A DNA stretch of 64,000 bases, from assembly GCA_028285145.1 (NCBI GenBank), contig JANQQC010000064.1:31446-95445 (forward strand), written 5' to 3'. Each line of letters begins with the position of its first letter. Within the stretch, counting starts at the first letter, position 1. Made by a program: the position numbers and the translations under genes. Positions 9,321 to 18,248 of the stretch are shown piece after piece. This stretch comes from Hyphomonadaceae bacterium. GTDB lineage: Bacteria > Pseudomonadota > Alphaproteobacteria > Caulobacterales > Hyphomonadaceae. A model generated the notes under the pieces. It searched no databases, was not told the origin of the DNA, and was given only the letters and a program-made list of their open reading frames with translations.

Positions 9321-10643
9321 ATGCGGTCATTGCTCACGGGCGCTGCGATCGGGGTTGTTCTCGGAGGCATGGCCGTTGGCATGTCGGCGCTTGCCTGGCC
9401 CGAGGGCCGCGCCAGTGATCCGCGTACCGAGACCTACCGGCAACTTGATCTGTTCGCAGAAATTCTTGCGCGGGCGCAATCTGACTACGTCGTGGAAATT
9501 GACGAGGCAGACGCCATGGAGGCTGCCATTAACGGCATGCTGACATCGCTCGACCCGCATTCGGGTTATCTCGCCCCGGAAGACTTTCGATCCATGCAAG
9601 TGCAGACCTCTGGCCAATATGGCGGTCTCGGCATTGAAGTCACTATGGAGGATGGTTTTGTCAAAGTCGTCACGCCTATGGATGACACGCCGGCCAGCCG
9701 TGCTGGAATTCAGAGCGGGGACCTGCTGACCGCGATAAATGGCGAGCCCATTATCGGTCAGACTCTCAATGATGCGGTGAAGGAAATGCGCGGTGAGGCC
9801 GGCAGCGACATCACCATCACTGTGTTCCGCGACGGGCAGGACCCGTTCGATGTGACGCTCACCCGCGAAGTCATTGAGCCGAAGTCCGTGAACTATCGTG
9901 TTGAGGATGGCGACATCGCCTATCTACGGATCGCCACTTTCAATGAGCGCACCACGTCCACGCTTGATGATGCAATCGGCGAAATCACCCGCGAGCTTGG
10001 CGGACGCCCAAGCGGTGTCGTGATTGACCTGCGCAACAATGGCGGCGGCTTGCTCGATCAGGCCGTATCCGTAAGCGACATGTTCCTGTCGGGTGGGGAA
10101 GTGGTTTCCACGATCGGGCGTCGCCCGAACGACATGGAGCGCTACAACGCTCGCTCGGGCGAGGTGTTCAAGAACGTTCCGATGGTCGTCCTGATCAATA
10201 ACGGGTCTGCCTCAGCATCCGAAATTGTGGCCGGAGCGCTTCAGGATAGAGGGCGAGCCACCATTCTCGGTGTGACCAGCTTCGGCAAGGGTTCGGTCCA
10301 GACCGTCATCCCGCTTGGCGCGGAACGCGGGGCCATCCGTCTAACAACCGCGCGCTACTATACGCCGGCTGGACGGTCTATTCAGGCGACCGGAATCGAG
10401 CCTGATCTTGAGGTTGCAAACACGCGCCTCAGCGAGGAAGACCTTGAGAAAGTGCGCGTCTACTCCGAGGCTGATCTTTACAATTCACTCGGCAATGAGG
10501 ACGGCGAGACACGTCGGGGGCCGCATCTGCCGGATGACCAGCCGCCAGAAGGCTACAATGGCTCGGACTACCAGCTGGAACGGGCCATTGATTACCTGCG
10601 AAACCGTATCACCACAGCGAGTGTTACACCTAACGCCGGTTAA
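9321..10643 (+). CDS. ctpA: Carboxyl-terminal processing protease CtpA (S41)
   Basis: A 440-residue periplasmic serine protease that trims C-termini of exported proteins and cell-wall enzymes. It has an N-terminal signal anchor, a PDZ domain at about residues 85-170 (GGLGIEVTMEDGFVKVV, GIQSGDLLTAINGEPI) and the S41 core. The catalytic Ser lies in NNGSASASEIVAGAL and the Lys in SFGKGSVQTVIPL. The C-terminal tail from about residue 370 is family-typical. Gene order envC-ctpA-deacetylase-rppH suggests an operon for septal peptidoglycan turnover. Start ATG at 9321 chosen because it begins the hydrophobic leader. Confidence 0.95.
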   Translation: MRSLLTGAAIGVVLGGMAVGMSALAWPEGRASDPRTETYRQLDLFAEILARAQSDYVVEIDEADAMEAAINGMLTSLDPHSGYLAPEDFRSMQVQTSGQYGGLGIEVTMEDGFVKVVTPMDDTPASRAGIQSGDLLTAINGEPIIGQTLNDAVKEMRGEAGSDITITVFRDGQDPFDVTLTREVIEPKSVNYRVEDGDIAYLRIATFNERTTSTLDDAIGEITRELGGRPSGVVIDLRNNGGGLLDQAVSVSDMFLSGGEVVSTIGRRPNDMERYNARSGEVFKNVPMVVLINNGSASASEIVAGALQDRGRATILGVTSFGKGSVQTVIPLGAERGAIRLTTARYYTPAGRSIQATGIEPDLEVANTRLSEEDLEKVRVYSEADLYNSLGNEDGETRRGPHLPDDQPPEGYNGSDYQLERAIDYLRNRITTASVTPNAG

Positions 10644-10720
10644 CTTTTGTTTGCCGATTCTTAACGCTTTCAAGGCACATCCTGATCTGTTGGCTTAACT
10701 TTCAGGACGTTGGTGAATCC

Positions 10721-11989
10721 ATGGCAAAACGGGCCGCAAGCGACCCCTCGCCAATCCGCAGCGCTTTTCTGCATTCTGGTCTCAGCCTGCTGCTCTTTGG
10801 CGGGCTTGCCGGAGTCTTTGGATTCACGGTGAATACTTTTGGCGATGAAAGCCGGGCAGGCCCCAGCGAAATCATCGCTCTGTTTGACGATACCCCTGTT
10901 GGCGACGCACCGGTGCTGAAGGCCCGGTTGAACATCGAGCAGCCGGAATCGCCGATCCGTCTCGCTGCGATGCTTGAGCCCGTTGAAGGTCCGTCCCTCA
11001 ATGTCGACTACCCCACCAACTCGGCCCCGGTCGTCGCACCGCGCGAGCAGGGGGATGCCGGTGAACCCAGTGGTGTTCGCATCAATGGCCGCACGGTTTT
11101 ACCGGGTCAGTCCCTGAGTGAAGTGACGAAAGTCGTCTCACTGCCAAGAGCTCCAGTCGCCGGCCTGTCGGAAGTGCGTCGTGGTATCCGTCTTCCCGTC
11201 GTGGCTGATGATGGCCGCCAGCCTGCGTCCGTCTATGCCCGGCCATTTTCAAATCCTGACGGACGTCCCGTTGTCTCACTGATTGTCGGGGGCCTCGGCA
11301 TCAACCGTACGCACACACGCTCTGCGATCGATGAGCTTCCGCCCGAGGTCACGCTGTCTTTTGTCCCTTATGCGCGGGGATTGCAGCGCTGGGTGAACGA
11401 GGCACGCGAAGCTGGGCACGAAGTGCTGATCGAAATGCCGATGCAACCCTATGATTATGGCCGCATTCGCCCGCACCCACACACATTATCTGTCTCAGCC
11501 ACTGCCGACGAGAATGTGCGCCGAATGGAGTGGGTCCTGTCCCGCGCAACAGGCGCATTTGGCGTGGTCAATTACCAGGGCGACAAGTTTGCCCGCGATT
11601 CCAGTGCCGCCCAGCCCGTCATGGACGCGCTTGCAGATCGAGGCGTGGCGATGATCGAGGATGGCAGCCTGTCGCGCTCCATCCTACGCGACGCTGCCGC
11701 AAAGTCCGGTGTGACCTTCGCCGCCGCCAATCACACAATTGATGCCGATACGGACGCCAGTGCCATCAACGGCCGTCTGCTCGAGCTTGAACTGGCCGCG
11801 AAGGAGGATGGTCGGGCGATGGGCACCGGTTTTGCCTATCCCGTGACGATCGATACGGTCCGTCATTGGGCGGAGCGTCTTGAGACCAAGGGCATAGTGC
11901 TCGCGCCGGCTTCTGCCTTGGCTCGTGTCAGTAAGCCTCCCCAGCAGGTAACCTCGCTTGCCTTCGCCGGAGCTGACCCTGCGCCCTAG
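10721..11989 (+). CDS. Divergent polysaccharide deacetylase (YibQ-type)
   Basis: A 422-residue membrane-anchored protein. An N-terminal segment (SGLSLLLFGGLAGVFGF) at about residues 22-40 anchors it, followed by a Pro-rich linker and a NodB-like barrel from about residue 170 (VSLIVGGLGINRTHTRSAIDELPPE, EVLIEMPMQPYD). This is the divergent polysaccharide deacetylase family (DUF610), which follows ctpA in most Alphaproteobacteria and is linked to the cell wall. Whether it is enzymatically active is not known. It is separated by 77 bases from ctpA and by 33 from rppH. Confidence 0.88.
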   Translation: MAKRAASDPSPIRSAFLHSGLSLLLFGGLAGVFGFTVNTFGDESRAGPSEIIALFDDTPVGDAPVLKARLNIEQPESPIRLAAMLEPVEGPSLNVDYPTNSAPVVAPREQGDAGEPSGVRINGRTVLPGQSLSEVTKVVSLPRAPVAGLSEVRRGIRLPVVADDGRQPASVYARPFSNPDGRPVVSLIVGGLGINRTHTRSAIDELPPEVTLSFVPYARGLQRWVNEAREAGHEVLIEMPMQPYDYGRIRPHPHTLSVSATADENVRRMEWVLSRATGAFGVVNYQGDKFARDSSAAQPVMDALADRGVAMIEDGSLSRSILRDAAAKSGVTFAAANHTIDADTDASAINGRLLELELAAKEDGRAMGTGFAYPVTIDTVRHWAERLETKGIVLAPASALARVSKPPQQVTSLAFAGADPAP

Positions 11990-12022
11990 CCGGGCCCCTG
12001 CCAGGCCGCTACCTCTAGCGGG

Positions 12023-12517
12023 ATGAAAAAACGAGATCCCAAGCTTTACAGGCCAAATGCAGGCCTCGCGCTGTTTTCTGCAGCTGGCCACGTGTTTGTT
12101 GGTCGACGGATTAATGGCCGTGGGGCCTTTCAGTGGCAAATGCCCCAAGGTGGTATCGATGAGGGGGAGGAGACCACTGAAGCCGCCCTGCGCGAGCTGG
12201 AAGAAGAGGTGGGCGTTCCGGCGAAGCTGGTCGATATCCTCGAAGAAACCGAGGACTGGATCTACTATGATTTCCCGCCGGATCTGCGCCGGCGTATGCA
12301 CGGGCCTTATCTGGGCCAGCGTCAGAAATGGTTTGCCTTCCGCTTCAAGGGCTCGGACTCCGATGTCCGGCTGGATCGTCACACGCCTGAGTTCGACGCC
12401 TGGCGATGGGCACCGCTCGAGGAAACGCCATCCCTGATCGTGCCGTTCAAACGACCTGTCTATCAGGAAGTTGCCGAGCGTTTTGCAAAATGGACCGAAC
12501 CGGTTCCGGTTCGATAG
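12023..12517 (+). CDS. rppH: RNA 5'-pyrophosphohydrolase RppH
   Basis: Removes pyrophosphate from 5'-triphosphate mRNA ends and so starts decay. The 164-residue product has a complete Nudix box, GGIDEGEETTEAALRELEEEV G, at about residues 41-63, matching GX5EX7REUXEEXGU, and the RppH-type YRPNAGLALFSAAGHVFVG opening. Length is typical. It is the last gene of the envC-ctpA-deacetylase string and converges on regA with a 3-base gap. Confidence 0.94.
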   Translation: MKKRDPKLYRPNAGLALFSAAGHVFVGRRINGRGAFQWQMPQGGIDEGEETTEAALRELEEEVGVPAKLVDILEETEDWIYYDFPPDLRRRMHGPYLGQRQKWFAFRFKGSDSDVRLDRHTPEFDAWRWAPLEETPSLIVPFKRPVYQEVAERFAKWTEPVPVR

Positions 12518-12520
12518 CTT

Positions 12521-13087
12521 CTAGCGTGGGGCTCGCTTGGCAAGGATCCGCTGCAGGGTCCGGCGATGCATGTTCAGGCGCCGCGCCGTCTCCGACACAT
12601 TGTGATTACACAGCTCGTAAACCCGCTGAATGTGTTCCCAGCGCACCCGGTCGGCTGACATCGGGTTGTCCGGCGGGGCTGGTTTTTCATCGGGGCGCGC
12701 AACCAACGCCTTGACGATGTCTTCTACGTCTGCCGGCTTTGCGATGTAGTCGACCGCACCGGCCTTCACGGCGGCGACGGCGGTCGCAATGGCCCCGTAA
12801 CCGGTCAGGATCACCGCGCGGGCATCCTCCCGGTGCTGTTGAAGCGCTTCAACGACTTCAAGCCCGGAGCCGTCTTCAAGGCGAAGATCCAGAACGGCAA
12901 AAGCGGGCGGGTTCAGGCGCGCAATATCCTTTGCTTCGCTGACCGTGGAGACGGCCGAAACAATAAAGCCGCGCTGGCCGAGCGCGCGGGCAAGGCGCTG
13001 ACAAAATGGACCATCATCGTCGAGGACGAGGCAGGTCCGGTCTTCCACCCCTTTGAGGGCTTCGTGAAGTTCAACAGGTCGTTCCAT
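12521..13087 (-). CDS. regA: Redox response regulator RegA/PrrA/ActR
   Basis: A 188-residue response regulator without a separate effector domain beyond a Fis-type helix-turn-helix. The receiver domain shows the acidic pocket (LVLDDDGPF), the phosphoacceptor Asp in FAVLDLRLEDGSGL, the Thr in VILTGYGAI and the Lys in DYIAKPADV. The C-terminal HTH (HNVSETARRLNMHRRTLQRIL) is nearly invariant in the RegA family. It controls respiratory, photosynthetic or carbon and nitrogen genes in response to redox state. The gene lies 19 bases downstream of regB and is probably co-transcribed. Confidence 0.95.
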   Translation of the reverse strand: MERPVELHEALKGVEDRTCLVLDDDGPFCQRLARALGQRGFIVSAVSTVSEAKDIARLNPPAFAVLDLRLEDGSGLEVVEALQQHREDARAVILTGYGAIATAVAAVKAGAVDYIAKPADVEDIVKALVARPDEKPAPPDNPMSADRVRWEHIQRVYELCNHNVSETARRLNMHRRTLQRILAKRAPR

Positions 13088-13106
13088 GTCCGCCTCCTGA
13101 CGGCTC

Positions 13107-14504
13107 TTATGTATCGGATATGTGTAGGTTTACAGCATTTTCCAGCTCAGATGCTTCCAGGGCGCTTCTTGGCCAAAGAGCCTGCACCACAGCGCCCCGT
13201 TTCGGGGGTGTCCGGTTTCGCGTGGCAATGCGGCCGCCTGTTCGTTCAATCAGCGTTTTCGCGATGAAAAAGCCAAGTCCCATATCACCGCCGCCGGCCT
13301 GTGCCTCACCGCGTTCTGAAACATAAGGCTCGCCGAGTTTCGGCTGAACCTCAGGAGAGAAGCCGGGCCCATCGTCGGAGATGGTCACAATGATCTGCGT
13401 GTCGGTCCAGATCGCGCTCGCCCGCACCCGGGTTTCGGCAAAGCTGACGGCATTCTCGATGAAGGCTCCAAGCGCATGCAGGATCTCAGGACTGCGACGA
13501 AGGATCGGAGCCTTCGCCTCGCCGCCTTCGCCGGGCTCGCACGTCACGGCCAGATCGACGCCAAGGCCCTTGAAGGGTGCGGCGGCCTCGTCAATGAGAA
13601 CGGATACTGGCATCCGGGCATGTACGATATCGGTTGCTTCCCGCGCGCGACCAAGCTCTCCCAGAATGCCTCGGCAACGTTCGGCCTGCTCAACGATCAG
13701 CGTCACATCCTCAGAATAGGGACTATCGTGAGGCAGGTCGCGCGCCATCTCCTTGGCCACGAGGTGGATGGTAGCAAGGGGCGTCCCGAGCTCATGTGCG
13801 GTCATCGCCGACATGGCTCCAATCGCCGACAGGCGCTGCTCGCGCGCCATCACAACCTGGGCCGCATCCAGCGCCCGCACCAGCCGCGCTTCATCCTCAC
13901 TGACACGAAGGGCCGACAGCGAGAAGAAAGCTAGTCCGACAGCCAGGGCCGCGAACTGCCCCCACTGGAAAACCTGCGGTAACTCAATCGGCTCCCCTGG
14001 CAGCCAGGGCAGGGGTCCAGCCAGTCCGGGCATGACGGCAGCCAGAGTCAGGGCGAGGATGGACAGCATGGCCGCATAGATCGGGCGCAGGCTGACGGCA
14101 GAAACGGTAACAGGAACGATCAGCAGCAGTAGGAAGGGGTTCGAGAGCCCGCCTGTAGCTGCCACCAGCGCGGCCAATTGCACCGTATCGAAGGCCAGCT
14201 GCAGCGCTGCTTCCCATTCGGCGGTCAGGCGCTGGCTCGGAAAGGCGAGTGAAAGGAAAACGTTCAGCCAGGCAGATGCTGCGATGATGGCGAGGCCGAC
14301 GGCAAGTGGCGTATCGAAACCAAGCCCGAAATGAACCAGCAGGAGTGCAGCTGTCTGTCCGACGACGGCAATCCAGCGCAATGTGATGAAGGTGCGCAGC
14401 CGAGTTCGGCCAAGCGCCGAGCCGACGCCACCAAGCCCTTCCGGGGCAAGGGAAAAGAGCGCCTCATCAAGGCCGGCGCGGGAATCTCTGGCGACGTCTT
14501 CCAT
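13107..14504 (-). CDS. regB: Redox sensor histidine kinase RegB/PrrB
   Basis: A 465-residue membrane histidine kinase that phosphorylates RegA under reducing conditions. Six membrane segments occupy about residues 40-200. The ubiquinone-binding GGLSNPF motif lies between membrane segments, the phosphoacceptor His is in MTAHELGTPLATIH, the redox-active Cys is in AERCRGILGEL, and the ATPase has DDGPGFS and GGDMGLGFFIAK. The longest frame begins at 14672, but that would overlap the SCO gene; ATG at 14504 leaves a 64-base divergent promoter region. Together with SCO and regA this is the classic reg/prr locus. Confidence 0.93.
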   Translation of the reverse strand: MEDVARDSRAGLDEALFSLAPEGLGGVGSALGRTRLRTFITLRWIAVVGQTAALLLVHFGLGFDTPLAVGLAIIAASAWLNVFLSLAFPSQRLTAEWEAALQLAFDTVQLAALVAATGGLSNPFLLLLIVPVTVSAVSLRPIYAAMLSILALTLAAVMPGLAGPLPWLPGEPIELPQVFQWGQFAALAVGLAFFSLSALRVSEDEARLVRALDAAQVVMAREQRLSAIGAMSAMTAHELGTPLATIHLVAKEMARDLPHDSPYSEDVTLIVEQAERCRGILGELGRAREATDIVHARMPVSVLIDEAAAPFKGLGVDLAVTCEPGEGGEAKAPILRRSPEILHALGAFIENAVSFAETRVRASAIWTDTQIIVTISDDGPGFSPEVQPKLGEPYVSERGEAQAGGGDMGLGFFIAKTLIERTGGRIATRNRTPPKRGAVVQALWPRSALEASELENAVNLHISDT

Positions 14505-14568
14505 GACCGATACGCTATGCGGCGCCGCGTCGCTTGCGCCAAGCCGCTTGGGCACATCATATTCCCTT

Positions 14569-15171
14569 ATGATGAAATATTTGACCGCTGCTGCCAGCCT
14601 TTCTCTGATCGCCGCCTGTGGGGGTGCTGACGCGCCGCAAATGTCTGGTGGAGACCAGGCCAGCTGCTCCACGCGAGCTTATGACGAAATCGGAGGGCCG
14701 GTCAGCCTCGTTGACCATACTGGCGTTGCGGTGACGGAGGCCGATCTAAAAGGCAAGAACAGCCTTGTCTTCTTTGGTTTTACCTATTGTCCGGATGTCT
14801 GCCCGATGACACTCGTGACGATTGACCGCGCGCTGGAGCAGCTGCCTGAGTCGGTGGAAGCACCACAGACAATCCTGATTTCCGTCGATCCTGAGCGCGA
14901 CACACCTGAAGCACTGGCCACCTATATCTCTACCGAGGCTTTCCCAGATGACATTATCGGCCTGACCGGAACGCCCGAACAGGTACGAGCCGCTGCTGAC
15001 GTGTTTTTCGCCGATTATGCGCGGATTGAAAGCCCTGAAAGCGTCGCAGAGTACACAATGGACCATACCTCTTTGGTCTACCTGATGGACGAAAATTGGT
15101 CTCTGAAGACGTTTTTTACCCATGAAAACAACGCAGAGACGATGTCCGCCTGTCTGTCGGAGCTGCTCTGA
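14569..15171 (+). CDS. SCO1/SenC/PrrC-type copper lipoprotein
   Basis: Helps assemble the CuA centre of cytochrome oxidase and feeds into RegB signalling. The start is one of two adjacent ATGs (14569 or 14572), giving a lipoprotein signal with lipobox LIAAC at about residue 17. The copper motif is FGFTYCPDVCPMTL (CxxxC) and the distal His is in MDHTSLVYLMD. About 200 residues, normal for the family. It is divergent from regB across 64 bases; in Rhodobacter the same gene is senC/prrC. A longer in-frame start at 14383 would lie inside regB and is rejected. Confidence 0.92.
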   Translation: MMKYLTAAASLSLIAACGGADAPQMSGGDQASCSTRAYDEIGGPVSLVDHTGVAVTEADLKGKNSLVFFGFTYCPDVCPMTLVTIDRALEQLPESVEAPQTILISVDPERDTPEALATYISTEAFPDDIIGLTGTPEQVRAAADVFFADYARIESPESVAEYTMDHTSLVYLMDENWSLKTFFTHENNAETMSACLSELL

Positions 15172-15215
15172 CAACACCTCCGAGTGCGGCGCATTGTTTG
15201 CAAGCCTGTCATGTT

Positions 15216-15235
15216 CTGCATATGTTGCAGTGCAA
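15216..15235 (+). promoter_or_regulatory. Possible PhaR-type operator upstream of phaZ
   Basis: Two overlapping inverted repeats, CTGC-N7-GCAG at 15216-15230 and TTGCA-G-TGCAA at 15225-15235, lie 20-40 bases before the PHA depolymerase start. PhaR, the PHB-responsive repressor of Alphaproteobacteria, binds TGCA-rich palindromes of this kind. Sequence resemblance and position only; no phaR gene is visible here. Confidence 0.4.
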
Positions 15236-15255
15236 TATGAGAGGGTTTGCTTGCG

Positions 15256-16551
15256 GTGCTGTACACGCTTGTTGAAATAAACCGCCTGGCGCTCGCGCCG
15301 ATGCGTGCTGCTGCCAGAACAAGCCGGGCCATGATCCGCGCACCAGGCAATCCATGGCGGAACACCGAATTCGGCAAATCCTTTGCGGCCATGGCGGACG
15401 TGTTTGAGTCCGTCACCCGCTATTATGGAAAGCCTGAGTGGCGGATTGAGAGCACGCGCATTAACAGCGTCGATGTTCCAATCACGGACACCGTCGCCTG
15501 GTCGACGCCGTGGTGTAACCTCGTTCACTTCCGCAAGGACCCGCGCATGATGTCCAGGGCGCGCAAGGCCAAGGCTGGCCCTATGCCGCGCCTGCTCATC
15601 GTTGCGCCCCTGTCAGGTCACTATGCCACACTGTTGCGCGGGACGGTCGAGGCCTTCCTACCGACGCATGACGTCTACATCACTGACTGGGCCGACGCGC
15701 GCCTTCAGCCTGTCTGGCGCGGCAAGTTTGATCTGGACGATTACACCGATCACATCCGCGACATGCTGCGCTTTCTCGGGGCGGGCGCGAACGTGCTGGC
15801 CGTCTGCCAGCCCGGCCCGGCCGTGCTCGCTGCGGTCGCGCTCATGTCGGAGGACAATGACCCGGCCCTCCCGGCGACAATGACGTTCATGGGCTCGCCC
15901 ATCGATGCCCGCCGCTCGCCCACGGTCCCGAACGTGCTGGCCGAAGAACGTACGTTTGAGTGGTTCGAGGAAAACATGATTTATACCGTCCCGGCCATGC
16001 TTCCGGGGGCAGGGCGGCGCGTCTATCCGGGATTTGTCCAGCTCTCCTCTTTCATGAACATGAACTGGGACAGCCACGTTGATGCAAACTGGCGTTTCTT
16101 CAATCACCTCGTGGATGGCGATGGCGACAGCGCCCGCAAGCACCGTGAATTCTATGATGAGTACCTGTCCGTGCTAGACTTGACTGAGGAATTCTACCTT
16201 CAGACGATCGACAGGGTCTTCCAGCGCCATCTCCTGCCACGTGGCGAGTACCGTCATCGCGGGCGGCTGGTGGACCCATCCGCGATTACGGATGTTGCCC
16301 TGATGACCGTCGAAGGTGAAAAGGATGACATCTCCGGCATCGGGCAGACTCAGGCCGCCCACGACATCTGCGTGAACATTCCGCTGGATATGCAGACAGA
16401 CTACATCCAGCCGGGTGTCGGCCATTACGGTGTTTTCAACGGCTCCCGCTTTCGGACGGAGATCGCTCCGCGCGTGACGCAGTTCATTGCAAGCTTCGTC
16501 GACAAGAAACGCGAGAAGCAGGCCGCAAGGCAGCTTGAACTCGCGCATTAG
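15256..16551 (+). CDS. phaZ: Intracellular polyhydroxyalkanoate depolymerase
   Basis: Degrades stored PHB granules to hydroxybutyrate. The product aligns with intracellular PhaZ: LYTLVEINRLALAPMRA at the N-terminus, WCNLVHFRKD, the nucleophile region AVCQPGPAVLA with Cys instead of Ser as in this family, and HYGVFNGSRFR near the end with the catalytic His. The frame opens at TTG 15247, but GTG at 15256 matches the family N-terminus (M-L-Y) and has GAGAGG about 11 bases upstream. Just downstream is an acyl-CoA ligase that could activate released acids (inference). Confidence 0.92.
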   Translation: MLYTLVEINRLALAPMRAAARTSRAMIRAPGNPWRNTEFGKSFAAMADVFESVTRYYGKPEWRIESTRINSVDVPITDTVAWSTPWCNLVHFRKDPRMMSRARKAKAGPMPRLLIVAPLSGHYATLLRGTVEAFLPTHDVYITDWADARLQPVWRGKFDLDDYTDHIRDMLRFLGAGANVLAVCQPGPAVLAAVALMSEDNDPALPATMTFMGSPIDARRSPTVPNVLAEERTFEWFEENMIYTVPAMLPGAGRRVYPGFVQLSSFMNMNWDSHVDANWRFFNHLVDGDGDSARKHREFYDEYLSVLDLTEEFYLQTIDRVFQRHLLPRGEYRHRGRLVDPSAITDVALMTVEGEKDDISGIGQTQAAHDICVNIPLDMQTDYIQPGVGHYGVFNGSRFRTEIAPRVTQFIASFVDKKREKQAARQLELAH

Positions 16552-16631
16552 CGACGGCTGCCAGAGCAAGGTGTTTCCTGCGCTCCCATAATGACGCTAT
16601 CGTCCTGCTGAAGAGACAGGCGGAGGCGGGT

Positions 16632-18248
16632 ATGTATAAAGTTGAGCTCACGGAATCCTATTTTCCGGCGCAGGGTGGCGCAGAGCCGGCCCTAGTGACG
16701 ATTGGCGACATGCTGCGGACATCGGCAGCCGCTGGCGCTGATCGCATGGCCCTCAAGGAGCTTGGCTATGACGGATCGATTGGTCGAACCTGGACCTATG
16801 CAGAGCTACTCGCCGACGCCGAACGTCTAGCCCGCGCCCTGTCGACACGGCACGCGGAAGGCGCGCGGATTGCGGTCTACGCTAACAATCTTCCCGAATG
16901 GGTCGTGATCGAACTCGCCTGCGGGCTGGCTGGCGTAACGCTCGTCACGGTGAACCCGGCCTATCAGAAGCGGGAGTTGAAATTCGTACTCGAACAGTCC
17001 CGGTCCGAAGCGATTTATTATGTCGCTGACTTCCGGGGCAATCCGATGCAGGAGATCGCCGACGCCGTCTGCGATGAGATCCCGGCTATCAAGCATCGTA
17101 TCCTGCTGACGGACCATGATGCGCTCTATGCTGGTGCTGATGAAGGGACACTGCGTGATCCGAAACCGTCCGACCCGGTCCAGATTCAGTACACGTCCGG
17201 TACGACCGGCTTTCCGAAGGGCGCGCTGCTGCACCATAATGGGCTGGTGAGAAACGGCGTCGATACCATGACCCGCGCCGGCGTGACCGCGAGCTCATCC
17301 TTCGTGCACAACATGCCGCTCTTTCACACGACGGGCTGTGCGATCCTTGTCCTCGGCGGGCTCGGCGTCGGCGCGACCATGCTGCTCGCGCCAATGTTCG
17401 ATCCGGGCATGATCGCTGAGGTTATTGAGCGTGAGCAGACGGAGTTCATCCTTGGCGTTCCGACCATGCTCGTCGCCTTGATCGATGAGGTAGAGGCAAC
17501 CGGCAGGGATGTCTCTTCGACCAAGCGCATCATGTCCGGCGGAGCGATGGTCGCGCCGGAGCTCTGCCGCCGCGCGCAGACCGTCCTCGGTGCCCCCATT
17601 CAGATCGTTTACGGACAAACAGAATCCTCTCCCGTCATCACGCAAGCCTGGTTCGAAGATACACTCGAAGATCTAACCGAGACGATCGGACAGCCGATCC
17701 CTTATGTGGAGGTCTCCATCCGCGACCCACAGACCAATGCGGTCCTGCCTGTCGGGGAGCAGGGTGAGATTTGCGCGCGCGGCTACCACATCATGACCGG
17801 CTATAACGACAACCCTGACGCCACCGCCGCGGCCATTGATAAGGATCGCTGGCTCCATACAGGCGATCTCGGCCGGATGGATGCGCGTGGATATGTAAAG
17901 ATCACAGGCCGGGTGAAAGAGATGATCATCCGAGGCGGGGAGAACCTATTCCCCGCGGAGATCGAGAACGCCATGCTGGAGCACGACGTCATCGATGAAG
18001 TCGCCGTGGTCGGCATCCCGGACGAGAAATGGGGCGAGCAGGTCGCCTGTTTCATGCGCACCGCCAAGGGACCGAAGCCATCCCCTGCAGACCTTAAAGC
18101 CTTCGTGCGCGAGCGCCTCAGCCCGCAAAAGACCCCGGCCTACTGGATCTGGGTGGATGACTGGCCGCTGACCGGCTCCGGCAAGATCCAGAAGTTCAAG
18201 CTGCAGGAGGCCTATGAGCGCGGTGAGTTCAGCGCGGAGATGGCCTGA
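16632..18248 (+). CDS. Acyl-CoA synthetase (AMP-forming, fatty-acid type)
   Basis: A 538-residue ANL-superfamily ligase that makes acyl-CoA through acyl-AMP. Signatures are the P-loop QYTSGTTGFPKGALL at about residue 186, YGQTESSPVITQ (adenine binding), GDLGRMDARGYVKITGR (hinge) and the C-terminal catalytic Lys in GSGKIQKFKL. It is closest in feel to medium- or long-chain acyl-CoA synthetases such as those labelled FadD-like or AlkK-like; substrate is uncertain. It follows phaZ by 80 bases on the same strand. Its TGA and the stop of the convergent Rieske gene form the palindrome TGATCA at 18246-18251. Confidence 0.92.
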   Translation: MYKVELTESYFPAQGGAEPALVTIGDMLRTSAAAGADRMALKELGYDGSIGRTWTYAELLADAERLARALSTRHAEGARIAVYANNLPEWVVIELACGLAGVTLVTVNPAYQKRELKFVLEQSRSEAIYYVADFRGNPMQEIADAVCDEIPAIKHRILLTDHDALYAGADEGTLRDPKPSDPVQIQYTSGTTGFPKGALLHHNGLVRNGVDTMTRAGVTASSSFVHNMPLFHTTGCAILVLGGLGVGATMLLAPMFDPGMIAEVIEREQTEFILGVPTMLVALIDEVEATGRDVSSTKRIMSGGAMVAPELCRRAQTVLGAPIQIVYGQTESSPVITQAWFEDTLEDLTETIGQPIPYVEVSIRDPQTNAVLPVGEQGEICARGYHIMTGYNDNPDATAAAIDKDRWLHTGDLGRMDARGYVKITGRVKEMIIRGGENLFPAEIENAMLEHDVIDEVAVVGIPDEKWGEQVACFMRTAKGPKPSPADLKAFVRERLSPQKTPAYWIWVDDWPLTGSGKIQKFKLQEAYERGEFSAEMA

